Assembly (NCBI GenBank): GCA_002917075.1
Contig: NTMA01000013.1
Span: 372,001-436,000, forward strand
Direction: 5' to 3'
Length of the DNA stretch: 64,000 bases
Source of the DNA: Hawksworthiomyces lignivorus
Lineage: Eukaryota; Ascomycota; Sordariomycetes; Ophiostomatales; Ophiostomataceae
This document shows positions 25,653 through 35,943 of the stretch, one piece after another; positions within the stretch are counted from its first letter, which is position 1, and every line of letters starts with the position of its first letter. The translations under genes and the position numbers were made by a program. The notes under the pieces were generated by a model that was not told the DNA's origin, did no database searches, and worked only from the letters and a program-made list of their open reading frames with translations.

Positions 25653-27391
25653 TCACGAAGCTCGAGAAGGCCTGGCCGGTTGCTTCCCTTTGCGATTCTT
25701 CGACATCACCTTGAGCTGAAGTGGGAAATAAGAACGGGCCATTTTTGTCGCGGCCATCCGCGGTACACGGATCTCGATCTTCTGCCGGCATATCGGGCAT
25801 ATTCTACGCGAGGAATCGATATGGAGAGACGAGTGCAGGCATTCACCACAGAAGACATGGCCTATACAAAACGTCAGCAAACTGAGTCTCATGTGAGGAT
25901 GCTAAGAATAGCAAGAAAATTAAGAGCAAATGATGCTACCTACCACAATGCGTAACTGTCATATTCGTTACGTCATCCATGCAGATGACGCACTGCAGCG
26001 ATGCCAGCTTGATTCGATTTGATGGAGCCGGAGGGGCCTTTGGTGCCGGTGCCGCTTTCGTCTCCGTCTCGTCTTGGCTAGCTGCCTGCGGCCGATCCAC
26101 GTTTGTGAGGTTGACCACCTCGATATCGCCGTTCTCAGAGCCAAACAGATCGTCGTCGTCAGGCAAGCCCGTCTGGTCACGCCTTAGCTGCTCGGATAAA
26201 GTCTGCGATTGGCTGGCCTGGCTGCTGCTATGGCTCTGGCTCTGACTCTGGCTCTGGCTCTGACTCCGGCTCTGGCTCTGGCTCTGACTCTGGCTACCGG
26301 TGGCACTTGCTGTATTGGACGATGACGGCGCTGCTGTTGGTGCGGTGGCTGACTGTGCAGGTTCGCCGCTCCGCGTCCGTTTTAGGGATGTCCGCTCTTC
26401 CACAGTCCCCGCGCTTCTGCTTTGTGCAGAAGAAGAATCTGGCCATCGCAGAGATGACGATGAGGCCCGCAAGATGCCAGCGTTCTGCTCTGTGACGGAC
26501 GTGGAAGGTGGAGGGCTGATTGCAGAACCAGCGGCCGCGGCCGCGGCCGCTCGTCTCCGTGTCTGCGGCATTCGGTTCGTTGGCTGGACCGCCTGGCGGC
26601 TGCTTGCGGAGAGAGGAGCCTCGTGGGGTGAGGAAAGTGCGAGGATCGAAGGAGACGAAAATGCACCTTGGGCTAACAAATCAAGGTATTCGCTGTCGGC
26701 GACGTCAAGTTGGTGTCGACGCGGCGGCGTTGACTGCTGGAAGGCTTCAAGGGGCTGTTCGGGAAATGGGGGAAGGCTGTCTAGTGGGGTCGGTGCGTTG
26801 GCAGCAGAAAAGAAAGTGGAGATGCTGTCGGCCGCTGGGTCTCCTAGAACCCCACGATTTCTGTTGTTTCCTCCTCGCCACTGTCTGCCCAATACGCTTT
26901 CTGCTTGTGCTGGCCTAGGTGAAGGAAGACTCGTCTGATCTGTCAGTGTGCCGTGGTGGTCAAACTCCTGCGGAACGTTGCTAGAGAAGAACTGGTCGAC
27001 AGGGTTCGGAGCGCCCTCAGTATCAAATAGAAATGGCGCCGGCTCGAGATCAGCGGGTAGTTGCCTGTAGAACGGGTAGATATCGCGGTCGGCAAAATCG
27101 TCGGCGGCTATGAATGGAAGCAGGTCTGGTCGTACTTGTAGACACGGTCAATACCATATTCGAGAGAAAATGAAAGAAGGCAGCAAGAGTTAGGGCCCCA
27201 ACAGTGGTGCTCAAACCGGTACCAGTTTAACGGGCTAAGTCCTCTGTGTGGTGAATTCTCTTTGCCGCTGCTCTGGTGGTTACAAAGCAACAGAAATCCA
27301 AAATGCCCACTCTTGCCACTAACACAGGTTGGCGTAGCTGCAATTATTCCTTACCTTCCACGGAATCAAGATCGCTGGACCGTCTCTCCAT
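25653..27391 (-). CDS. SLX8: RING-finger E3 ubiquitin ligase, SLX8-like (probable SUMO-targeted ligase)
   Basis: Probable E3 ligase that ubiquitinates SUMOylated nuclear proteins. Three exons: 27391-27355, 27134-25944 and 25861-25653 (478 aa). Intron 1 is 220 nt (GTAAGG...AAG); intron 2 (GTAGGT...TAG) splits the RING between the third Cys and the His. The C3HC4 RING is complete: C394, C397, C409, H411, C414, C417, C431, C434 (HCGHVFCGECLHSSLHID, ICPICRQK). Upstream, residues 350-357 (IEVVNLTN after an acidic DDDDLFGSENGD) look like a SUMO-interacting motif. Residues 293-323 contain 12 SQ dipeptides, and a polyalanine run is encoded at about 26531-26550. The remainder is low-complexity Ser/Pro-rich. 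RING plus SIM, and the tail YFPLQLKVMSKNRKGKQP, suggest Slx8; other nuclear RING ligases are possible. Confidence 0.78.
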
Positions 27392-28228
27392 ATCCGTCTT
27401 GCGCAGATTGACGCGCAGATTACAGAGAAGCGGACATGCGTGAGCGAGAAAGAATGGAAAAATAGATGAGGCAGTGGAGATGTGAAAGAGGCAGGCCAGC
27501 AACAGCTGGCGGGCGTAACATTTTGTCTAGGATTGTTACTTCATAGAGCCGGTGGCAATGATTAGAAAGTGCAGATTCAGTACTATTACTGATATGCATT
27601 AAATGGGGCATTCAAATAGCCAACTGTAGCGGTTAAGTTATGCTTAGTCAATATCGTCACCTGACAAACCACTGTAGTCGTAAATATAGCATACTGTAGG
27701 ATTTGCACTATACGCACTACTATTAGAGAGGGCTTCTCCTTGTGAATTAATGGCTCTAACCCACCTGAATTTGACAGTAGCCTTTGGAAGGGAGGGGGAG
27801 GTGTACATATTATGTGGTACTCCGTACAGTGGGTGGTAATAAGTTTGAATTTACTCCAGCACCTCTGCACGGGTCCACCGAGATCAGCAGTGCCAGCATG
27901 CAACAAACGACATTTTACAAATGATCTGATCTGGCAGGGGAAGTGGTCATAGGCACTTTAACAGCTGCAAGACATCGTCTTACAAGCATGTCAGATCATG
28001 GCCTGTCGTCGCCCAGCTCATACGGCGAAACGGAGTTTCGCACGCTAGACTTGTATTGGATAAAACAATATCTGCTATCTGCGACGTGCTAAAAAAGAGC
28101 TCATCACCCCAAGCAATCTTTTTCTTTGCTCAAGCGCCAGACACCAAGGATTTCATTTTCCCTTTCACTAACAAACTTCATACAATTCTCTTTGACACCT
28201 AGAGAAGTGCGTAAAAAGATTGCCCAAC
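27392..28228. promoter_or_regulatory. Divergent promoter region between the SLX8-like gene and TPI1
   Basis: 837 bp between divergent start codons. The last 120 bp before TPI1 (about 28110-28220) are CT-rich with CAA-type start sites, common upstream of highly expressed fungal glycolytic genes. No gene seen. Confidence 0.45.
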
Positions 28229-29373
28229 ATGGCTCGCAAATTCTTCGTCGGCGGTAACTTTAAGATGTGAGTTCTTGCCTATGCGCCGTTTTGTTTGCAG
28301 GTTTCGTTTCCTGTTCTTTTGTCTCTGCCGTGCTCCTTGAAGGAAACCCCGCATACCCGAATAAGCCCGAATAGCTTCACCCCTCGGGCAAAGTCAAGTC
28401 CTTGCAGCTTCACCTTATAGCTCTCAATACTTACCAATGCCTTGGGATACTCTAGGAACGGGACTATCAAGTCCATCAAGTCGATTATTGAGAACCTGAA
28501 CCAGGCTTCTCTGGACAGCAACGTCGGTAAGGCCAAAAATAAAACCCCTCCGACCTCCCCCGCTAAATAGCCGAGCTTCTTCTTGCTGATTTTTACGTCT
28601 GCTCTCTAGAGGTGGTCGTCGCCCCGCCCGCGCTGTACCTCTTACTTGTCCGCGAGCACCTGAAGCCTGAGCTCGAGGTCTCTGCTCAGAATGTCTACGA
28701 CAAGCCCGACGGCGCCTTCACTGGCGAGATTTCGGCCTCCCAGCTCCTGGACAGCAACATCACCTGGACCATCCTGGGCCACTCAGAGCGCCGCACCCTG
28801 TTGGGTGAGACGGACGCCATGGTCGCGTCCAAGAGCAAGTACGCCCTGGACAGGGGTCTGGGCGTCATCTGGTGCTGCGGCGAGTCGCTCGAGCAGCGCG
28901 AGGCCGGCCAGACCGTCGCTCTTGTGACCAGCCAGCTGGCCGCTCTCAAGGAGGTGCTCGGCACCGAGACCGCCGCCTGGGCTAAAGTCGTCATCGCCTA
29001 CGAGCCCATCTGGGCCATCGGCACCGGCAAGGTCGCCACCACCGCGCAGGCCCAAGAGGTCCACGTCGCCATCCGCTCGTGGCTGTGCGAGAACGTCAGT
29101 GCCGAAGTTGCCGAGGCCACGCGCATCCTCTACGGCGGCAGCGTCAACGAGAAGAACTGCCGAGACCTGTCCAAGGAAGCTGACATCGATGGCTTCCTTG
29201 TGGGCGGTGCCAGTCTCAAGCCTGCCTGTACGTCCCCTTTGCCCTTGCACTCCCTGCCTTTCTTTCGTGTCTTTCTTTTGTCCTTTGCTCCTTCTGCTCC
29301 GTCTTAGTTTTTCGTGACCCAGCTAACCCCTTCCAATTACATAGTCGTCGACATCATTAACTGCCACCTGTAA
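28229..29373 (+). CDS. TPI1: Triosephosphate isomerase
   Basis: Glycolytic enzyme interconverting dihydroxyacetone phosphate and glyceraldehyde 3-phosphate in the cytosol. Four exons: 28229-28266, 28456-28526, 28610-29227 and 29345-29373 (251 aa), phases consistent; donors GTGAGT, GTAAGG and GTACGT. The protein begins MARKFFVGGNFKMNGT, with catalytic Lys12, His94 in ILGHSERR and Glu168 in the AYEPIWAIGTGK loop. The phosphate-binding YGGSV and GFLVGGASLKPA motifs are present, and it ends FVDIINCHL. Length is normal for the family (about 250 aa). Codons in exon 3 are strongly C-ending, consistent with high expression. Intron 1 falls inside the codon after Lys12. Confidence 0.97.
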
Positions 29374-30105
29374 AATGCGTGCTTTCTGACCAAGTTTCTA
29401 TTTGACACGGTTGGGCCGCCAAAGCACCGTACGATGTATGCGCGATATAAAAAGCATGGGGGTATAGTTGTCGGAAGCCGACGCTTTTCCCATTTTAAAG
29501 ATTCCCAAATAGAAAATTAAGATATAAAATAAATATATGAATGCATACGGAATATTATACCGTATCTAAATTTTTCTTGTCTAGGTTCGCATTTGTTCAC
29601 TTATATATTCTTCGAGCTCAGCTGTTTTGGGTGAAATCCAAATACATCTATTAGGAAGTGCATCTGTGCAACCAGCAAGGCACCTTCTTTAAGTGCCTGA
29701 AAATCAACAAATTACCGCCTTTAGCAACGGCGCTCTTACAGCTCAGCGCGTCCTAATTTGCTTTTTAGCCTGCTTCTACGCGTTTGTTCCAGTCGTACCT
29801 GCTGGCGCATCCCTAGAAATAAAATGTGGCCCGTGCGCATGGCACTTTCCTGTTCCATTGCATCGCACAGTTAATAAGACGTACCGTAATAAAAAAAATG
29901 TCAAAGCACAAAGAAGAACGATGTTCCCCTCCCTTGTATCAGCTTATTTTTCTGAAGCCAACAACAACTACAAGAGTGCGCTTCTTTGTGAGCGCTCCTT
30001 TAGCAAGGAACAGCTGCGTGCCATAATTAATTAAAAAAAAAGCACTGCTCTGCCCGACTCGCCAGATCTCTGGCGTGGCGATAGTTGAATGTTGCGATAA
30101 GCATC
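29374..30105. promoter_or_regulatory. TPI1 3' flank and MIP1 upstream region
   Basis: 732 bp, very AT-rich around 29480-29580. Small ORFs here have no family resemblance. Nothing else recognised. Confidence 0.4.
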
Positions 30106-33100
30106 ATGCTGCGATCGCTTACCGGCCACCCCGGGAGAAGTGGGCCGACGACCGCAGCGTCTGTTCGGCTTGCAAGGCACCGGGCGCGGTATCCGCATCG
30201 ATCAGTACCCATTCTCATCCGATGGCAATCTACGCAGACAGAAGAAAGAAAGACACTTGCTTGTAAGACTATCAGGAAATCGAAGAGAAAGCTGAAAGTC
30301 TCCTTGAGACACCAAGACAGCTTGCTGACATTATTCCAGTACCATCCCAAGCGCGCTACAACGAAGTTGGCATTCAACATATCAGTGATCATGTCTACAA
30401 ACAGATATTCCCCAACGGTAGCCAGCCCCCGTCCCCCGAGCTGATCGAACTGGCCCGGGACCATCTTCGGCGCCATGACTTACTCGGCAAGAACACCGAC
30501 ACGACCGCTCCGATCGCCTTTGATATACCTCCGCTGCAAGGCAAAACTCTAGACGAACACTTTTTCAAGCTCGGAACCGACGCAGCTGAACCGTTTCTCG
30601 GCTTTGCCAAACAGTTCGCTCTCTCGAACACGCTTCCAAAACCCCGCCGCTGGGTCCGACGTAGTGGCTGGACCAAATACTACCCCGATGGAAGGACTGA
30701 AGCCGTGGTCACGCCAGACGAAAAGATGCTGGTATTTGACACAGAAGTCATGTGGAAAGAAAGTCCCTTTGCCGTCATGGCTTGTGCCGCCAGCCCTACG
30801 GCCTGGTATGCTTGGCTGTCTCCCTGGCTGTTAGGCGAGACCGAGAACGACTGCAACTTAATTCCACTAGGCGATCCAGCTGAAGATCGCATTGTGGTCG
30901 GCCACAACGTTGGCTACGATCGTGCCCGTATCCTCGAGGAATACGATCTGCGCCAGACGCGCAATGCCTTTCTGGACACCATGTCGCTGCACGTCGCCGT
31001 CAACGGCATGTGTTCCCGACAGAGGCCAACCTGGATGAAGCACAAGAAAAATCGAGAGCTACGGGACCGCATCGCCAAAGAGACAGATAACTTTGAGTTG
31101 TCTCAACTACTGCAGAGCAATGCCCTGCATGCAGAGGAAGAGGAGCTGTGGGTTGACAGGAGCTCCGTCAACTCTCTTCGTGATGTTGCCAAATTTCACC
31201 TCAACATTGCCATGGACAAGACTGTGCGCGACGAGTTTGGCGTGCTCGACCGCGATGGTGTGCTGGAGAAACTTGACGAACTACTCGATTACTGCGCTGC
31301 AGACGTGGCCGTCACGCACCGCGTCTTTCAGATTGTCTTTCCCAATTTTCTTGAGGTTTGTCCTCACCCAGTCAGTTTTGCTGCACTTCGTCATTTATCA
31401 TCTGTCATATTGCCTGTAAACAAGTCGTGGGAAAGCTACATTTCCAATGCCGAGGCAACGTATCATCGACTGTCCGATGCCGTTCAGGAACGCCTCGTTG
31501 CCCTTGCTGAGAAGGCTCTTGATATCCGTGCCGACAAAGAAAAGTGGAGCCAAGATCCTTGGATGCAGCAGCTAGATTGGTCTGGCCAAGAGATCCGGAT
31601 GGTCAAGGGAAAGAAGAAGAATGATCCGCCACGACCCGCAGCTCGTCAAAAGAAGCCTGGCATGCCACAGTGGTACAAAGATCTTTTTGCCAAGAATGAT
31701 TCCCCAATCAATATCTCCGTCCGCACCCGCATTGCGCCGCTTCTCCTCCGCCTGGCCTGGGACGGTCACCCGCTGTACTGGTCTGATAAATACGGATGGA
31801 CATTCCACGTGACAAGAAGCGAGGCAGAAGAATATGACAACAAGCAGATGGCTCGATGTGACATGGCAGACGAACCCATCGAATTGCTCAAGAACGATAT
31901 GTACCATGTCTATTTCAAGCTGCCCCACAAGGACGGACCGACTGCGCGTTGCGCCAGTCCTATGGCCAAAAGCTATCTCACCTACTTCGAAAAAGGGACG
32001 CTCTCGTCCGAGTACGCATATGCAAAAGAAGCATTGGAAATGAATGCGTCTTGTTCCTACTGGATTAGTGCCCGAGACCGCATCATGTCCCAGCTCGTCG
32101 TCTATGATGAGCAGTTGCCAACGAAGAATGCGCAGAAAGAGAAGGCTTCCCCTGAAAATGACCTAGGTATAATTCTACCGCAGGTGATCCCCATGGGCAC
32201 CATCACCCGTCGTGCAGTCGAAAATACGTGGCTTACCGCCAGTAATGCCAAAAAGAATCGCGTTGGCTCAGAGCTCAAGGCTATGGTTAAGGCTCCGCCC
32301 GGCTATTCTTTTGTAGGTGCTGATGTCGACTCGGAGGAATTGTGGATTGCCAGCGTTGTCGGTGACGCTACATTTGGACTACACGGCGGCAATGCCATCG
32401 GTTTCATGACGCTCGAAGGGACAAAAGCTGCCGGCACCGACTTGCATTCGCGTACGGCGAGCATCCTAGGTATAACACGAAACGATGCCAAAGTGTTCAA
32501 TTACGGGCGGATCTACGGAGCCGGCCTTCGTTTTGCTGCCCAACTGCTTCGTCAGTTTAACCCGTCTCTCTCCGAAACGGAGACCATCTCAATAGCAACA
32601 AAACTCTACGCGGCCACCAAGGGCACGCGTACAAATCGCCGGCTGCTCTACAAGCGACCGTTCTGGCGCGGCGGCACCGAATCTTTCGTCTTTAACCGGC
32701 TCGAAGAGTTTGCCGAACAAGAACGGCCTCGCACACCGGTACTCGGCGCTGGCATCACCGAAGCGTTGATGGGCCGCTTCATCAGCAAAGGCGGCTACCT
32801 GACATCACGCATTAATTGGGCCATCCAGTCTTCTGGCCAGGACTACCTACATCTCTTGATCGTTTCTATGGACTACCTTATCCGGCGGTTTAACATCCAC
32901 GCACGCCTGGCCATTACCGTACACGACGAAATCCGATACCTCGTTCGAGACGAAGATAAATACCGTGCTGCGATGGCTCTACAGGTTGCCAACTTGTGGA
33001 CGCGGGCAATGTTCGCCGAGCAGGTCGGCATCCACGACCTCCCACAAGCATGCGCATTTTTCTCTGCAGTTGATATCGACCATGTTCTACGCAAGGAGGT

Positions 33101-33701
33101 CGACATGGACTGTGTGACCCCCAGCCATCCAGATCAAATCTCCCCCGGCGAGAGTTTGGATCTACCAGCTTTGCTCGCAAAAGGTGCTGAGGCATTCCTT
33201 GATCCGACCGTTGAACCGGCCGCCCGATATGCCCCTCGACTCGAAGACATCGCATATACACCGCGGAAGCCCGTGATGGAGTCCCTGCGCGAGCGGGATG
33301 ACAGCACCAGCGACATTTCTTTTATTCGTGCGCAGATAACGGCGGACGACAAAGAACTCAAAGACATCTTGGCGTCCAAACGGAAAGAACTCGCACCGGC
33401 GTCGTCGGCGTCAGCTGCGGCGTCAACAACCAAGTCCTCGTCAAAGCGATCGACCTCATCATCTTCGAAACGGCCCGTATTGCCTTATTACTCCAGCCCC
33501 CAGCTACTGCCTATGGAAGAGCCGATATCTGTAACAGAAGCATTCAACTACAGCGGCAGTATTCGCGGTGGGGCTGCTAATGCTAGCTCCCGCTTTGCTC
33601 AAGTGGTCGACAGCAGCGGCGACGATTGGATTTGGGCAGAGCACAGCCACAGCAGGTACGGCAAGACTGCTGTGAGGAAAGCCTCTTCATCTAGGTTTTG
33701 A
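30106..33701 (+). CDS. MIP1: Mitochondrial DNA polymerase gamma
   Basis: Family A polymerase with 3'-5' exonuclease that replicates mitochondrial DNA. Two exons: 30106-30262 and 30340-33701 (1172 aa), joined by a 77-nt intron (GTAAGA, CTGAC branch, CAG). The first exon gives a basic Ser/Arg-rich presequence with no acidic residue in the first 49 (MLRSLTGHPGRSGPTTAASV...), a good mitochondrial targeting signal. Exonuclease motifs: I with FDTE (Asp186, Glu188), II VGHNVGYDRARI, III YCAADVAVTH. Polymerase motifs: A VGADVDSEELW (Asp714), B RNDAKVFNYGRIYGAG, C TVHDEIRYLV (Asp915). After the palm there is a Ser-rich C-terminal extension of about 190 residues, as in other filamentous fungi. The first ATG was chosen because the presequence and splice phase both fit. 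Confidence 0.95.
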
Positions 33702-33869
33702 AAAGAATGTATCGAAAGGTATGATGTATATTTGTATGATTACGATTATGCCATCTTTTAATGAGGGTTCGCTGATCTGCCAAGCAACTTTTCTTTGTAT
33801 CTTTATGTATACGAATGTAATGGGGTCTGTGGGGGAAAGTGTCTTGTATAATATGTTATTGGTTCATAT

Positions 33870-33898
33870 GGTTGGATATACCTACGGTTGGATATACC
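33870..33898. repeat. Short tandem duplication, GGTTGGATATACC x2
   Basis: The 13-mer GGTTGGATATACC occurs at 33870-33882 and again at 33886-33898, separated by TAC (period 16), just after the MIP1 3' end. No function assigned. Confidence 0.8.
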
Positions 33899-35178
33899 CA
33901 TTATAAGTTCAGTTCTTGAGAGAACGATAGGAGAGGCGGAATAGTCTAGGTGTGAAGGTTAGATTTAAAGAGAAAAAAACCACTTTTACAAAAGCCTCTC
34001 CCAATCACAGATAAGCCGCCAGAAATACGAGACAAAGCAGAAGTCGAGTGCTTCGTACGAATGGTACAAGGTGCCATAACAAGCTTCATGTCGTAGATAG
34101 CATCAGAGATGTCGGCGCTTGCTCCATCTTTCTTTAGGGCCGATCTTGCTAATGAATTTTTTGTCTCCCCCCACTACCAGCCTGGGGCTGAGAGGAGTAA
34201 GAGCAGAAAACCTAATAAAGAATCAAGATCTCATCCACTCACGTTAAATTCGAGAGAAATGCAATCACACCGCTGTTGTATGATACTGTTCTTTTCCATC
34301 GCGTTCTCTGATTATCCACGCCGCCAATTAGCACCCCGCCAAAGACGGAGTGACAGGCGGAAGCAAGTTCGAGACAAGTCGTTCGTGTCCGTCAATTGAA
34401 GAGCACTTGATTTCTGCTTTCTTGAGCTGGGCGAACTTTCCCAACACAGTAGCATGTCTTCTCTTTTGCCTCTTCCTCGGTCGTTTGGCATTCTGGCCTT
34501 TCTCCGCGTTTCTCTTTCTGCCCCTGTGTGACTGCCATTTAGGCTAAAAATGACTTGGCTTGGCGCAAAACTCGCACTACAGAATGGATAGAGAGCAGCT
34601 AGATACCACCAATACGCTATGAGGTCACTCAAATTTCGGCGACCGAAATCAGTGGATCTCGTACCTCCCGAGCCCCCGGAACAACACCCAGATCCTAAAC
34701 CTTTTTATCTCTTTTCCGCCCCTTTTTCCTACCTCGAGAGCTATGTACATGGGCCAGGTCGAGCAGTGAACGCAGTAAATTGTCAAGGACATAAGAAGCC
34801 TTTCATCAGCGGAGCAGTACACCGCTCCATCCAGCATGGCAGAGTTGCATTTTAAGGGGTTGGTCCAGCTTCGTCCGTTCGCTTTACCGTGCGCCTTCCA
34901 GTGCTGTCCCGATGTCACCACTGCTATGCACTTTTCCCATTAGTCTTCTCAAAAATTGCGCTTGAGCCCATATACACGTACCCACTGCATGCCCTTTATT
35001 ACCAGTCCTCGTATTGGTCCCTGGCTTAAGGTGCCCCAACACGTCGGGACCGCATGCCGCTTTCCCGTTTAAGAAAACGTCATGGAACATCAACGAAGCA
35101 ATACATACATGCTCCCCGACAGCTTGTTTATCTGTACAGAGTATGGAACATGCTAGTAGTAATCGCAACCCCCCTTTC

Positions 35179-35196
35179 AAAAAAAAAAAAAAAAAA
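35179..35196. repeat. Homopolymer A18
   Basis: Uninterrupted run of 18 A in the gene-free stretch. It could be a poly(A) remnant of a retroposed copy, but no element or target-site duplication was recognised around it. Confidence 0.85.
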
Positions 35197-35943
35197 TTAG
35201 CTTGGCGTTAACGACATTTGACATCGTCCCTATGGACTATTGTTTCCGGTCTATTATTACTACATGTTTGAATAGGGAGCGTTTGCAGCGGCTTTTTGTG
35301 TTCCACCTACGAAGATAAACGCAACCCGTCCGAATACTACCATCCGGCACTTAAGGCACATGAACAAGAAAAGCATACGAAGAGATGAAGAGAGAAAGAC
35401 TTCGATTCCCATAATTGCATCACTGCCTCTTGTACTGATGTATAAACGGCAAGCAAATAATAACCGCCTTCTATACGACGTACGTCTTATGATCTTCAGG
35501 AAAGACGGTATCGAAACCGTCTTAGACATGAGCTTCTGGCAACTGACCAACGACAGCAAAAATCGACTTCAGCCTATGCCTTAGCCGTTCTTTCAGGTGT
35601 CTTGTTGGCATTTCGGTAGCTTTTATCCTTTTTATTCTCTTCTATTTGGTATACAGTAGTATTTGTCCCTTCTACACTCTCTTTTTCTACATATTGGTTG
35701 CCTGTATGGACTGAGCAGTGTTCCAGTCTCCCGGTACGGGACGCAATTTATTCCTTGTATATGCTTGCTTGTATTCTAGGTTCATGTCCTCATCTCTGGT
35801 ATTTTATGGTTCTTTATTCTCATTTCCTCTTTATTGCTTTTAATATCGGAACTGAGAAGAAATATCGGGTTGTTTTGAGGGTTTTCGTTTTTCATTAAAG
35901 GAAGCTACGTCCTAGAGAGCGTTGTTTCCTTTTTAACGTTCAG

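Larger units (their letters stand above)
33702..35943. other. Gene-free stretch between MIP1 and the carboxylesterase gene
   Basis: 2.2 kb with no ORF that looks like a real protein; the longest frames are under 110 codons with erratic codon use. It contains a 13-bp direct repeat (33870-33882 and 33886-33898) and an A18 run at 35179-35196. The last few hundred bases are T-rich and probably form the promoter and 5' UTR of the next gene. Confidence 0.4.

Noticed and set aside
34109..34399. 96-codon plus-strand frame between MIP1 and the carboxylesterase
   Set aside because: Basic, irregular composition, no splice-linked partner exon and no family resemblance.
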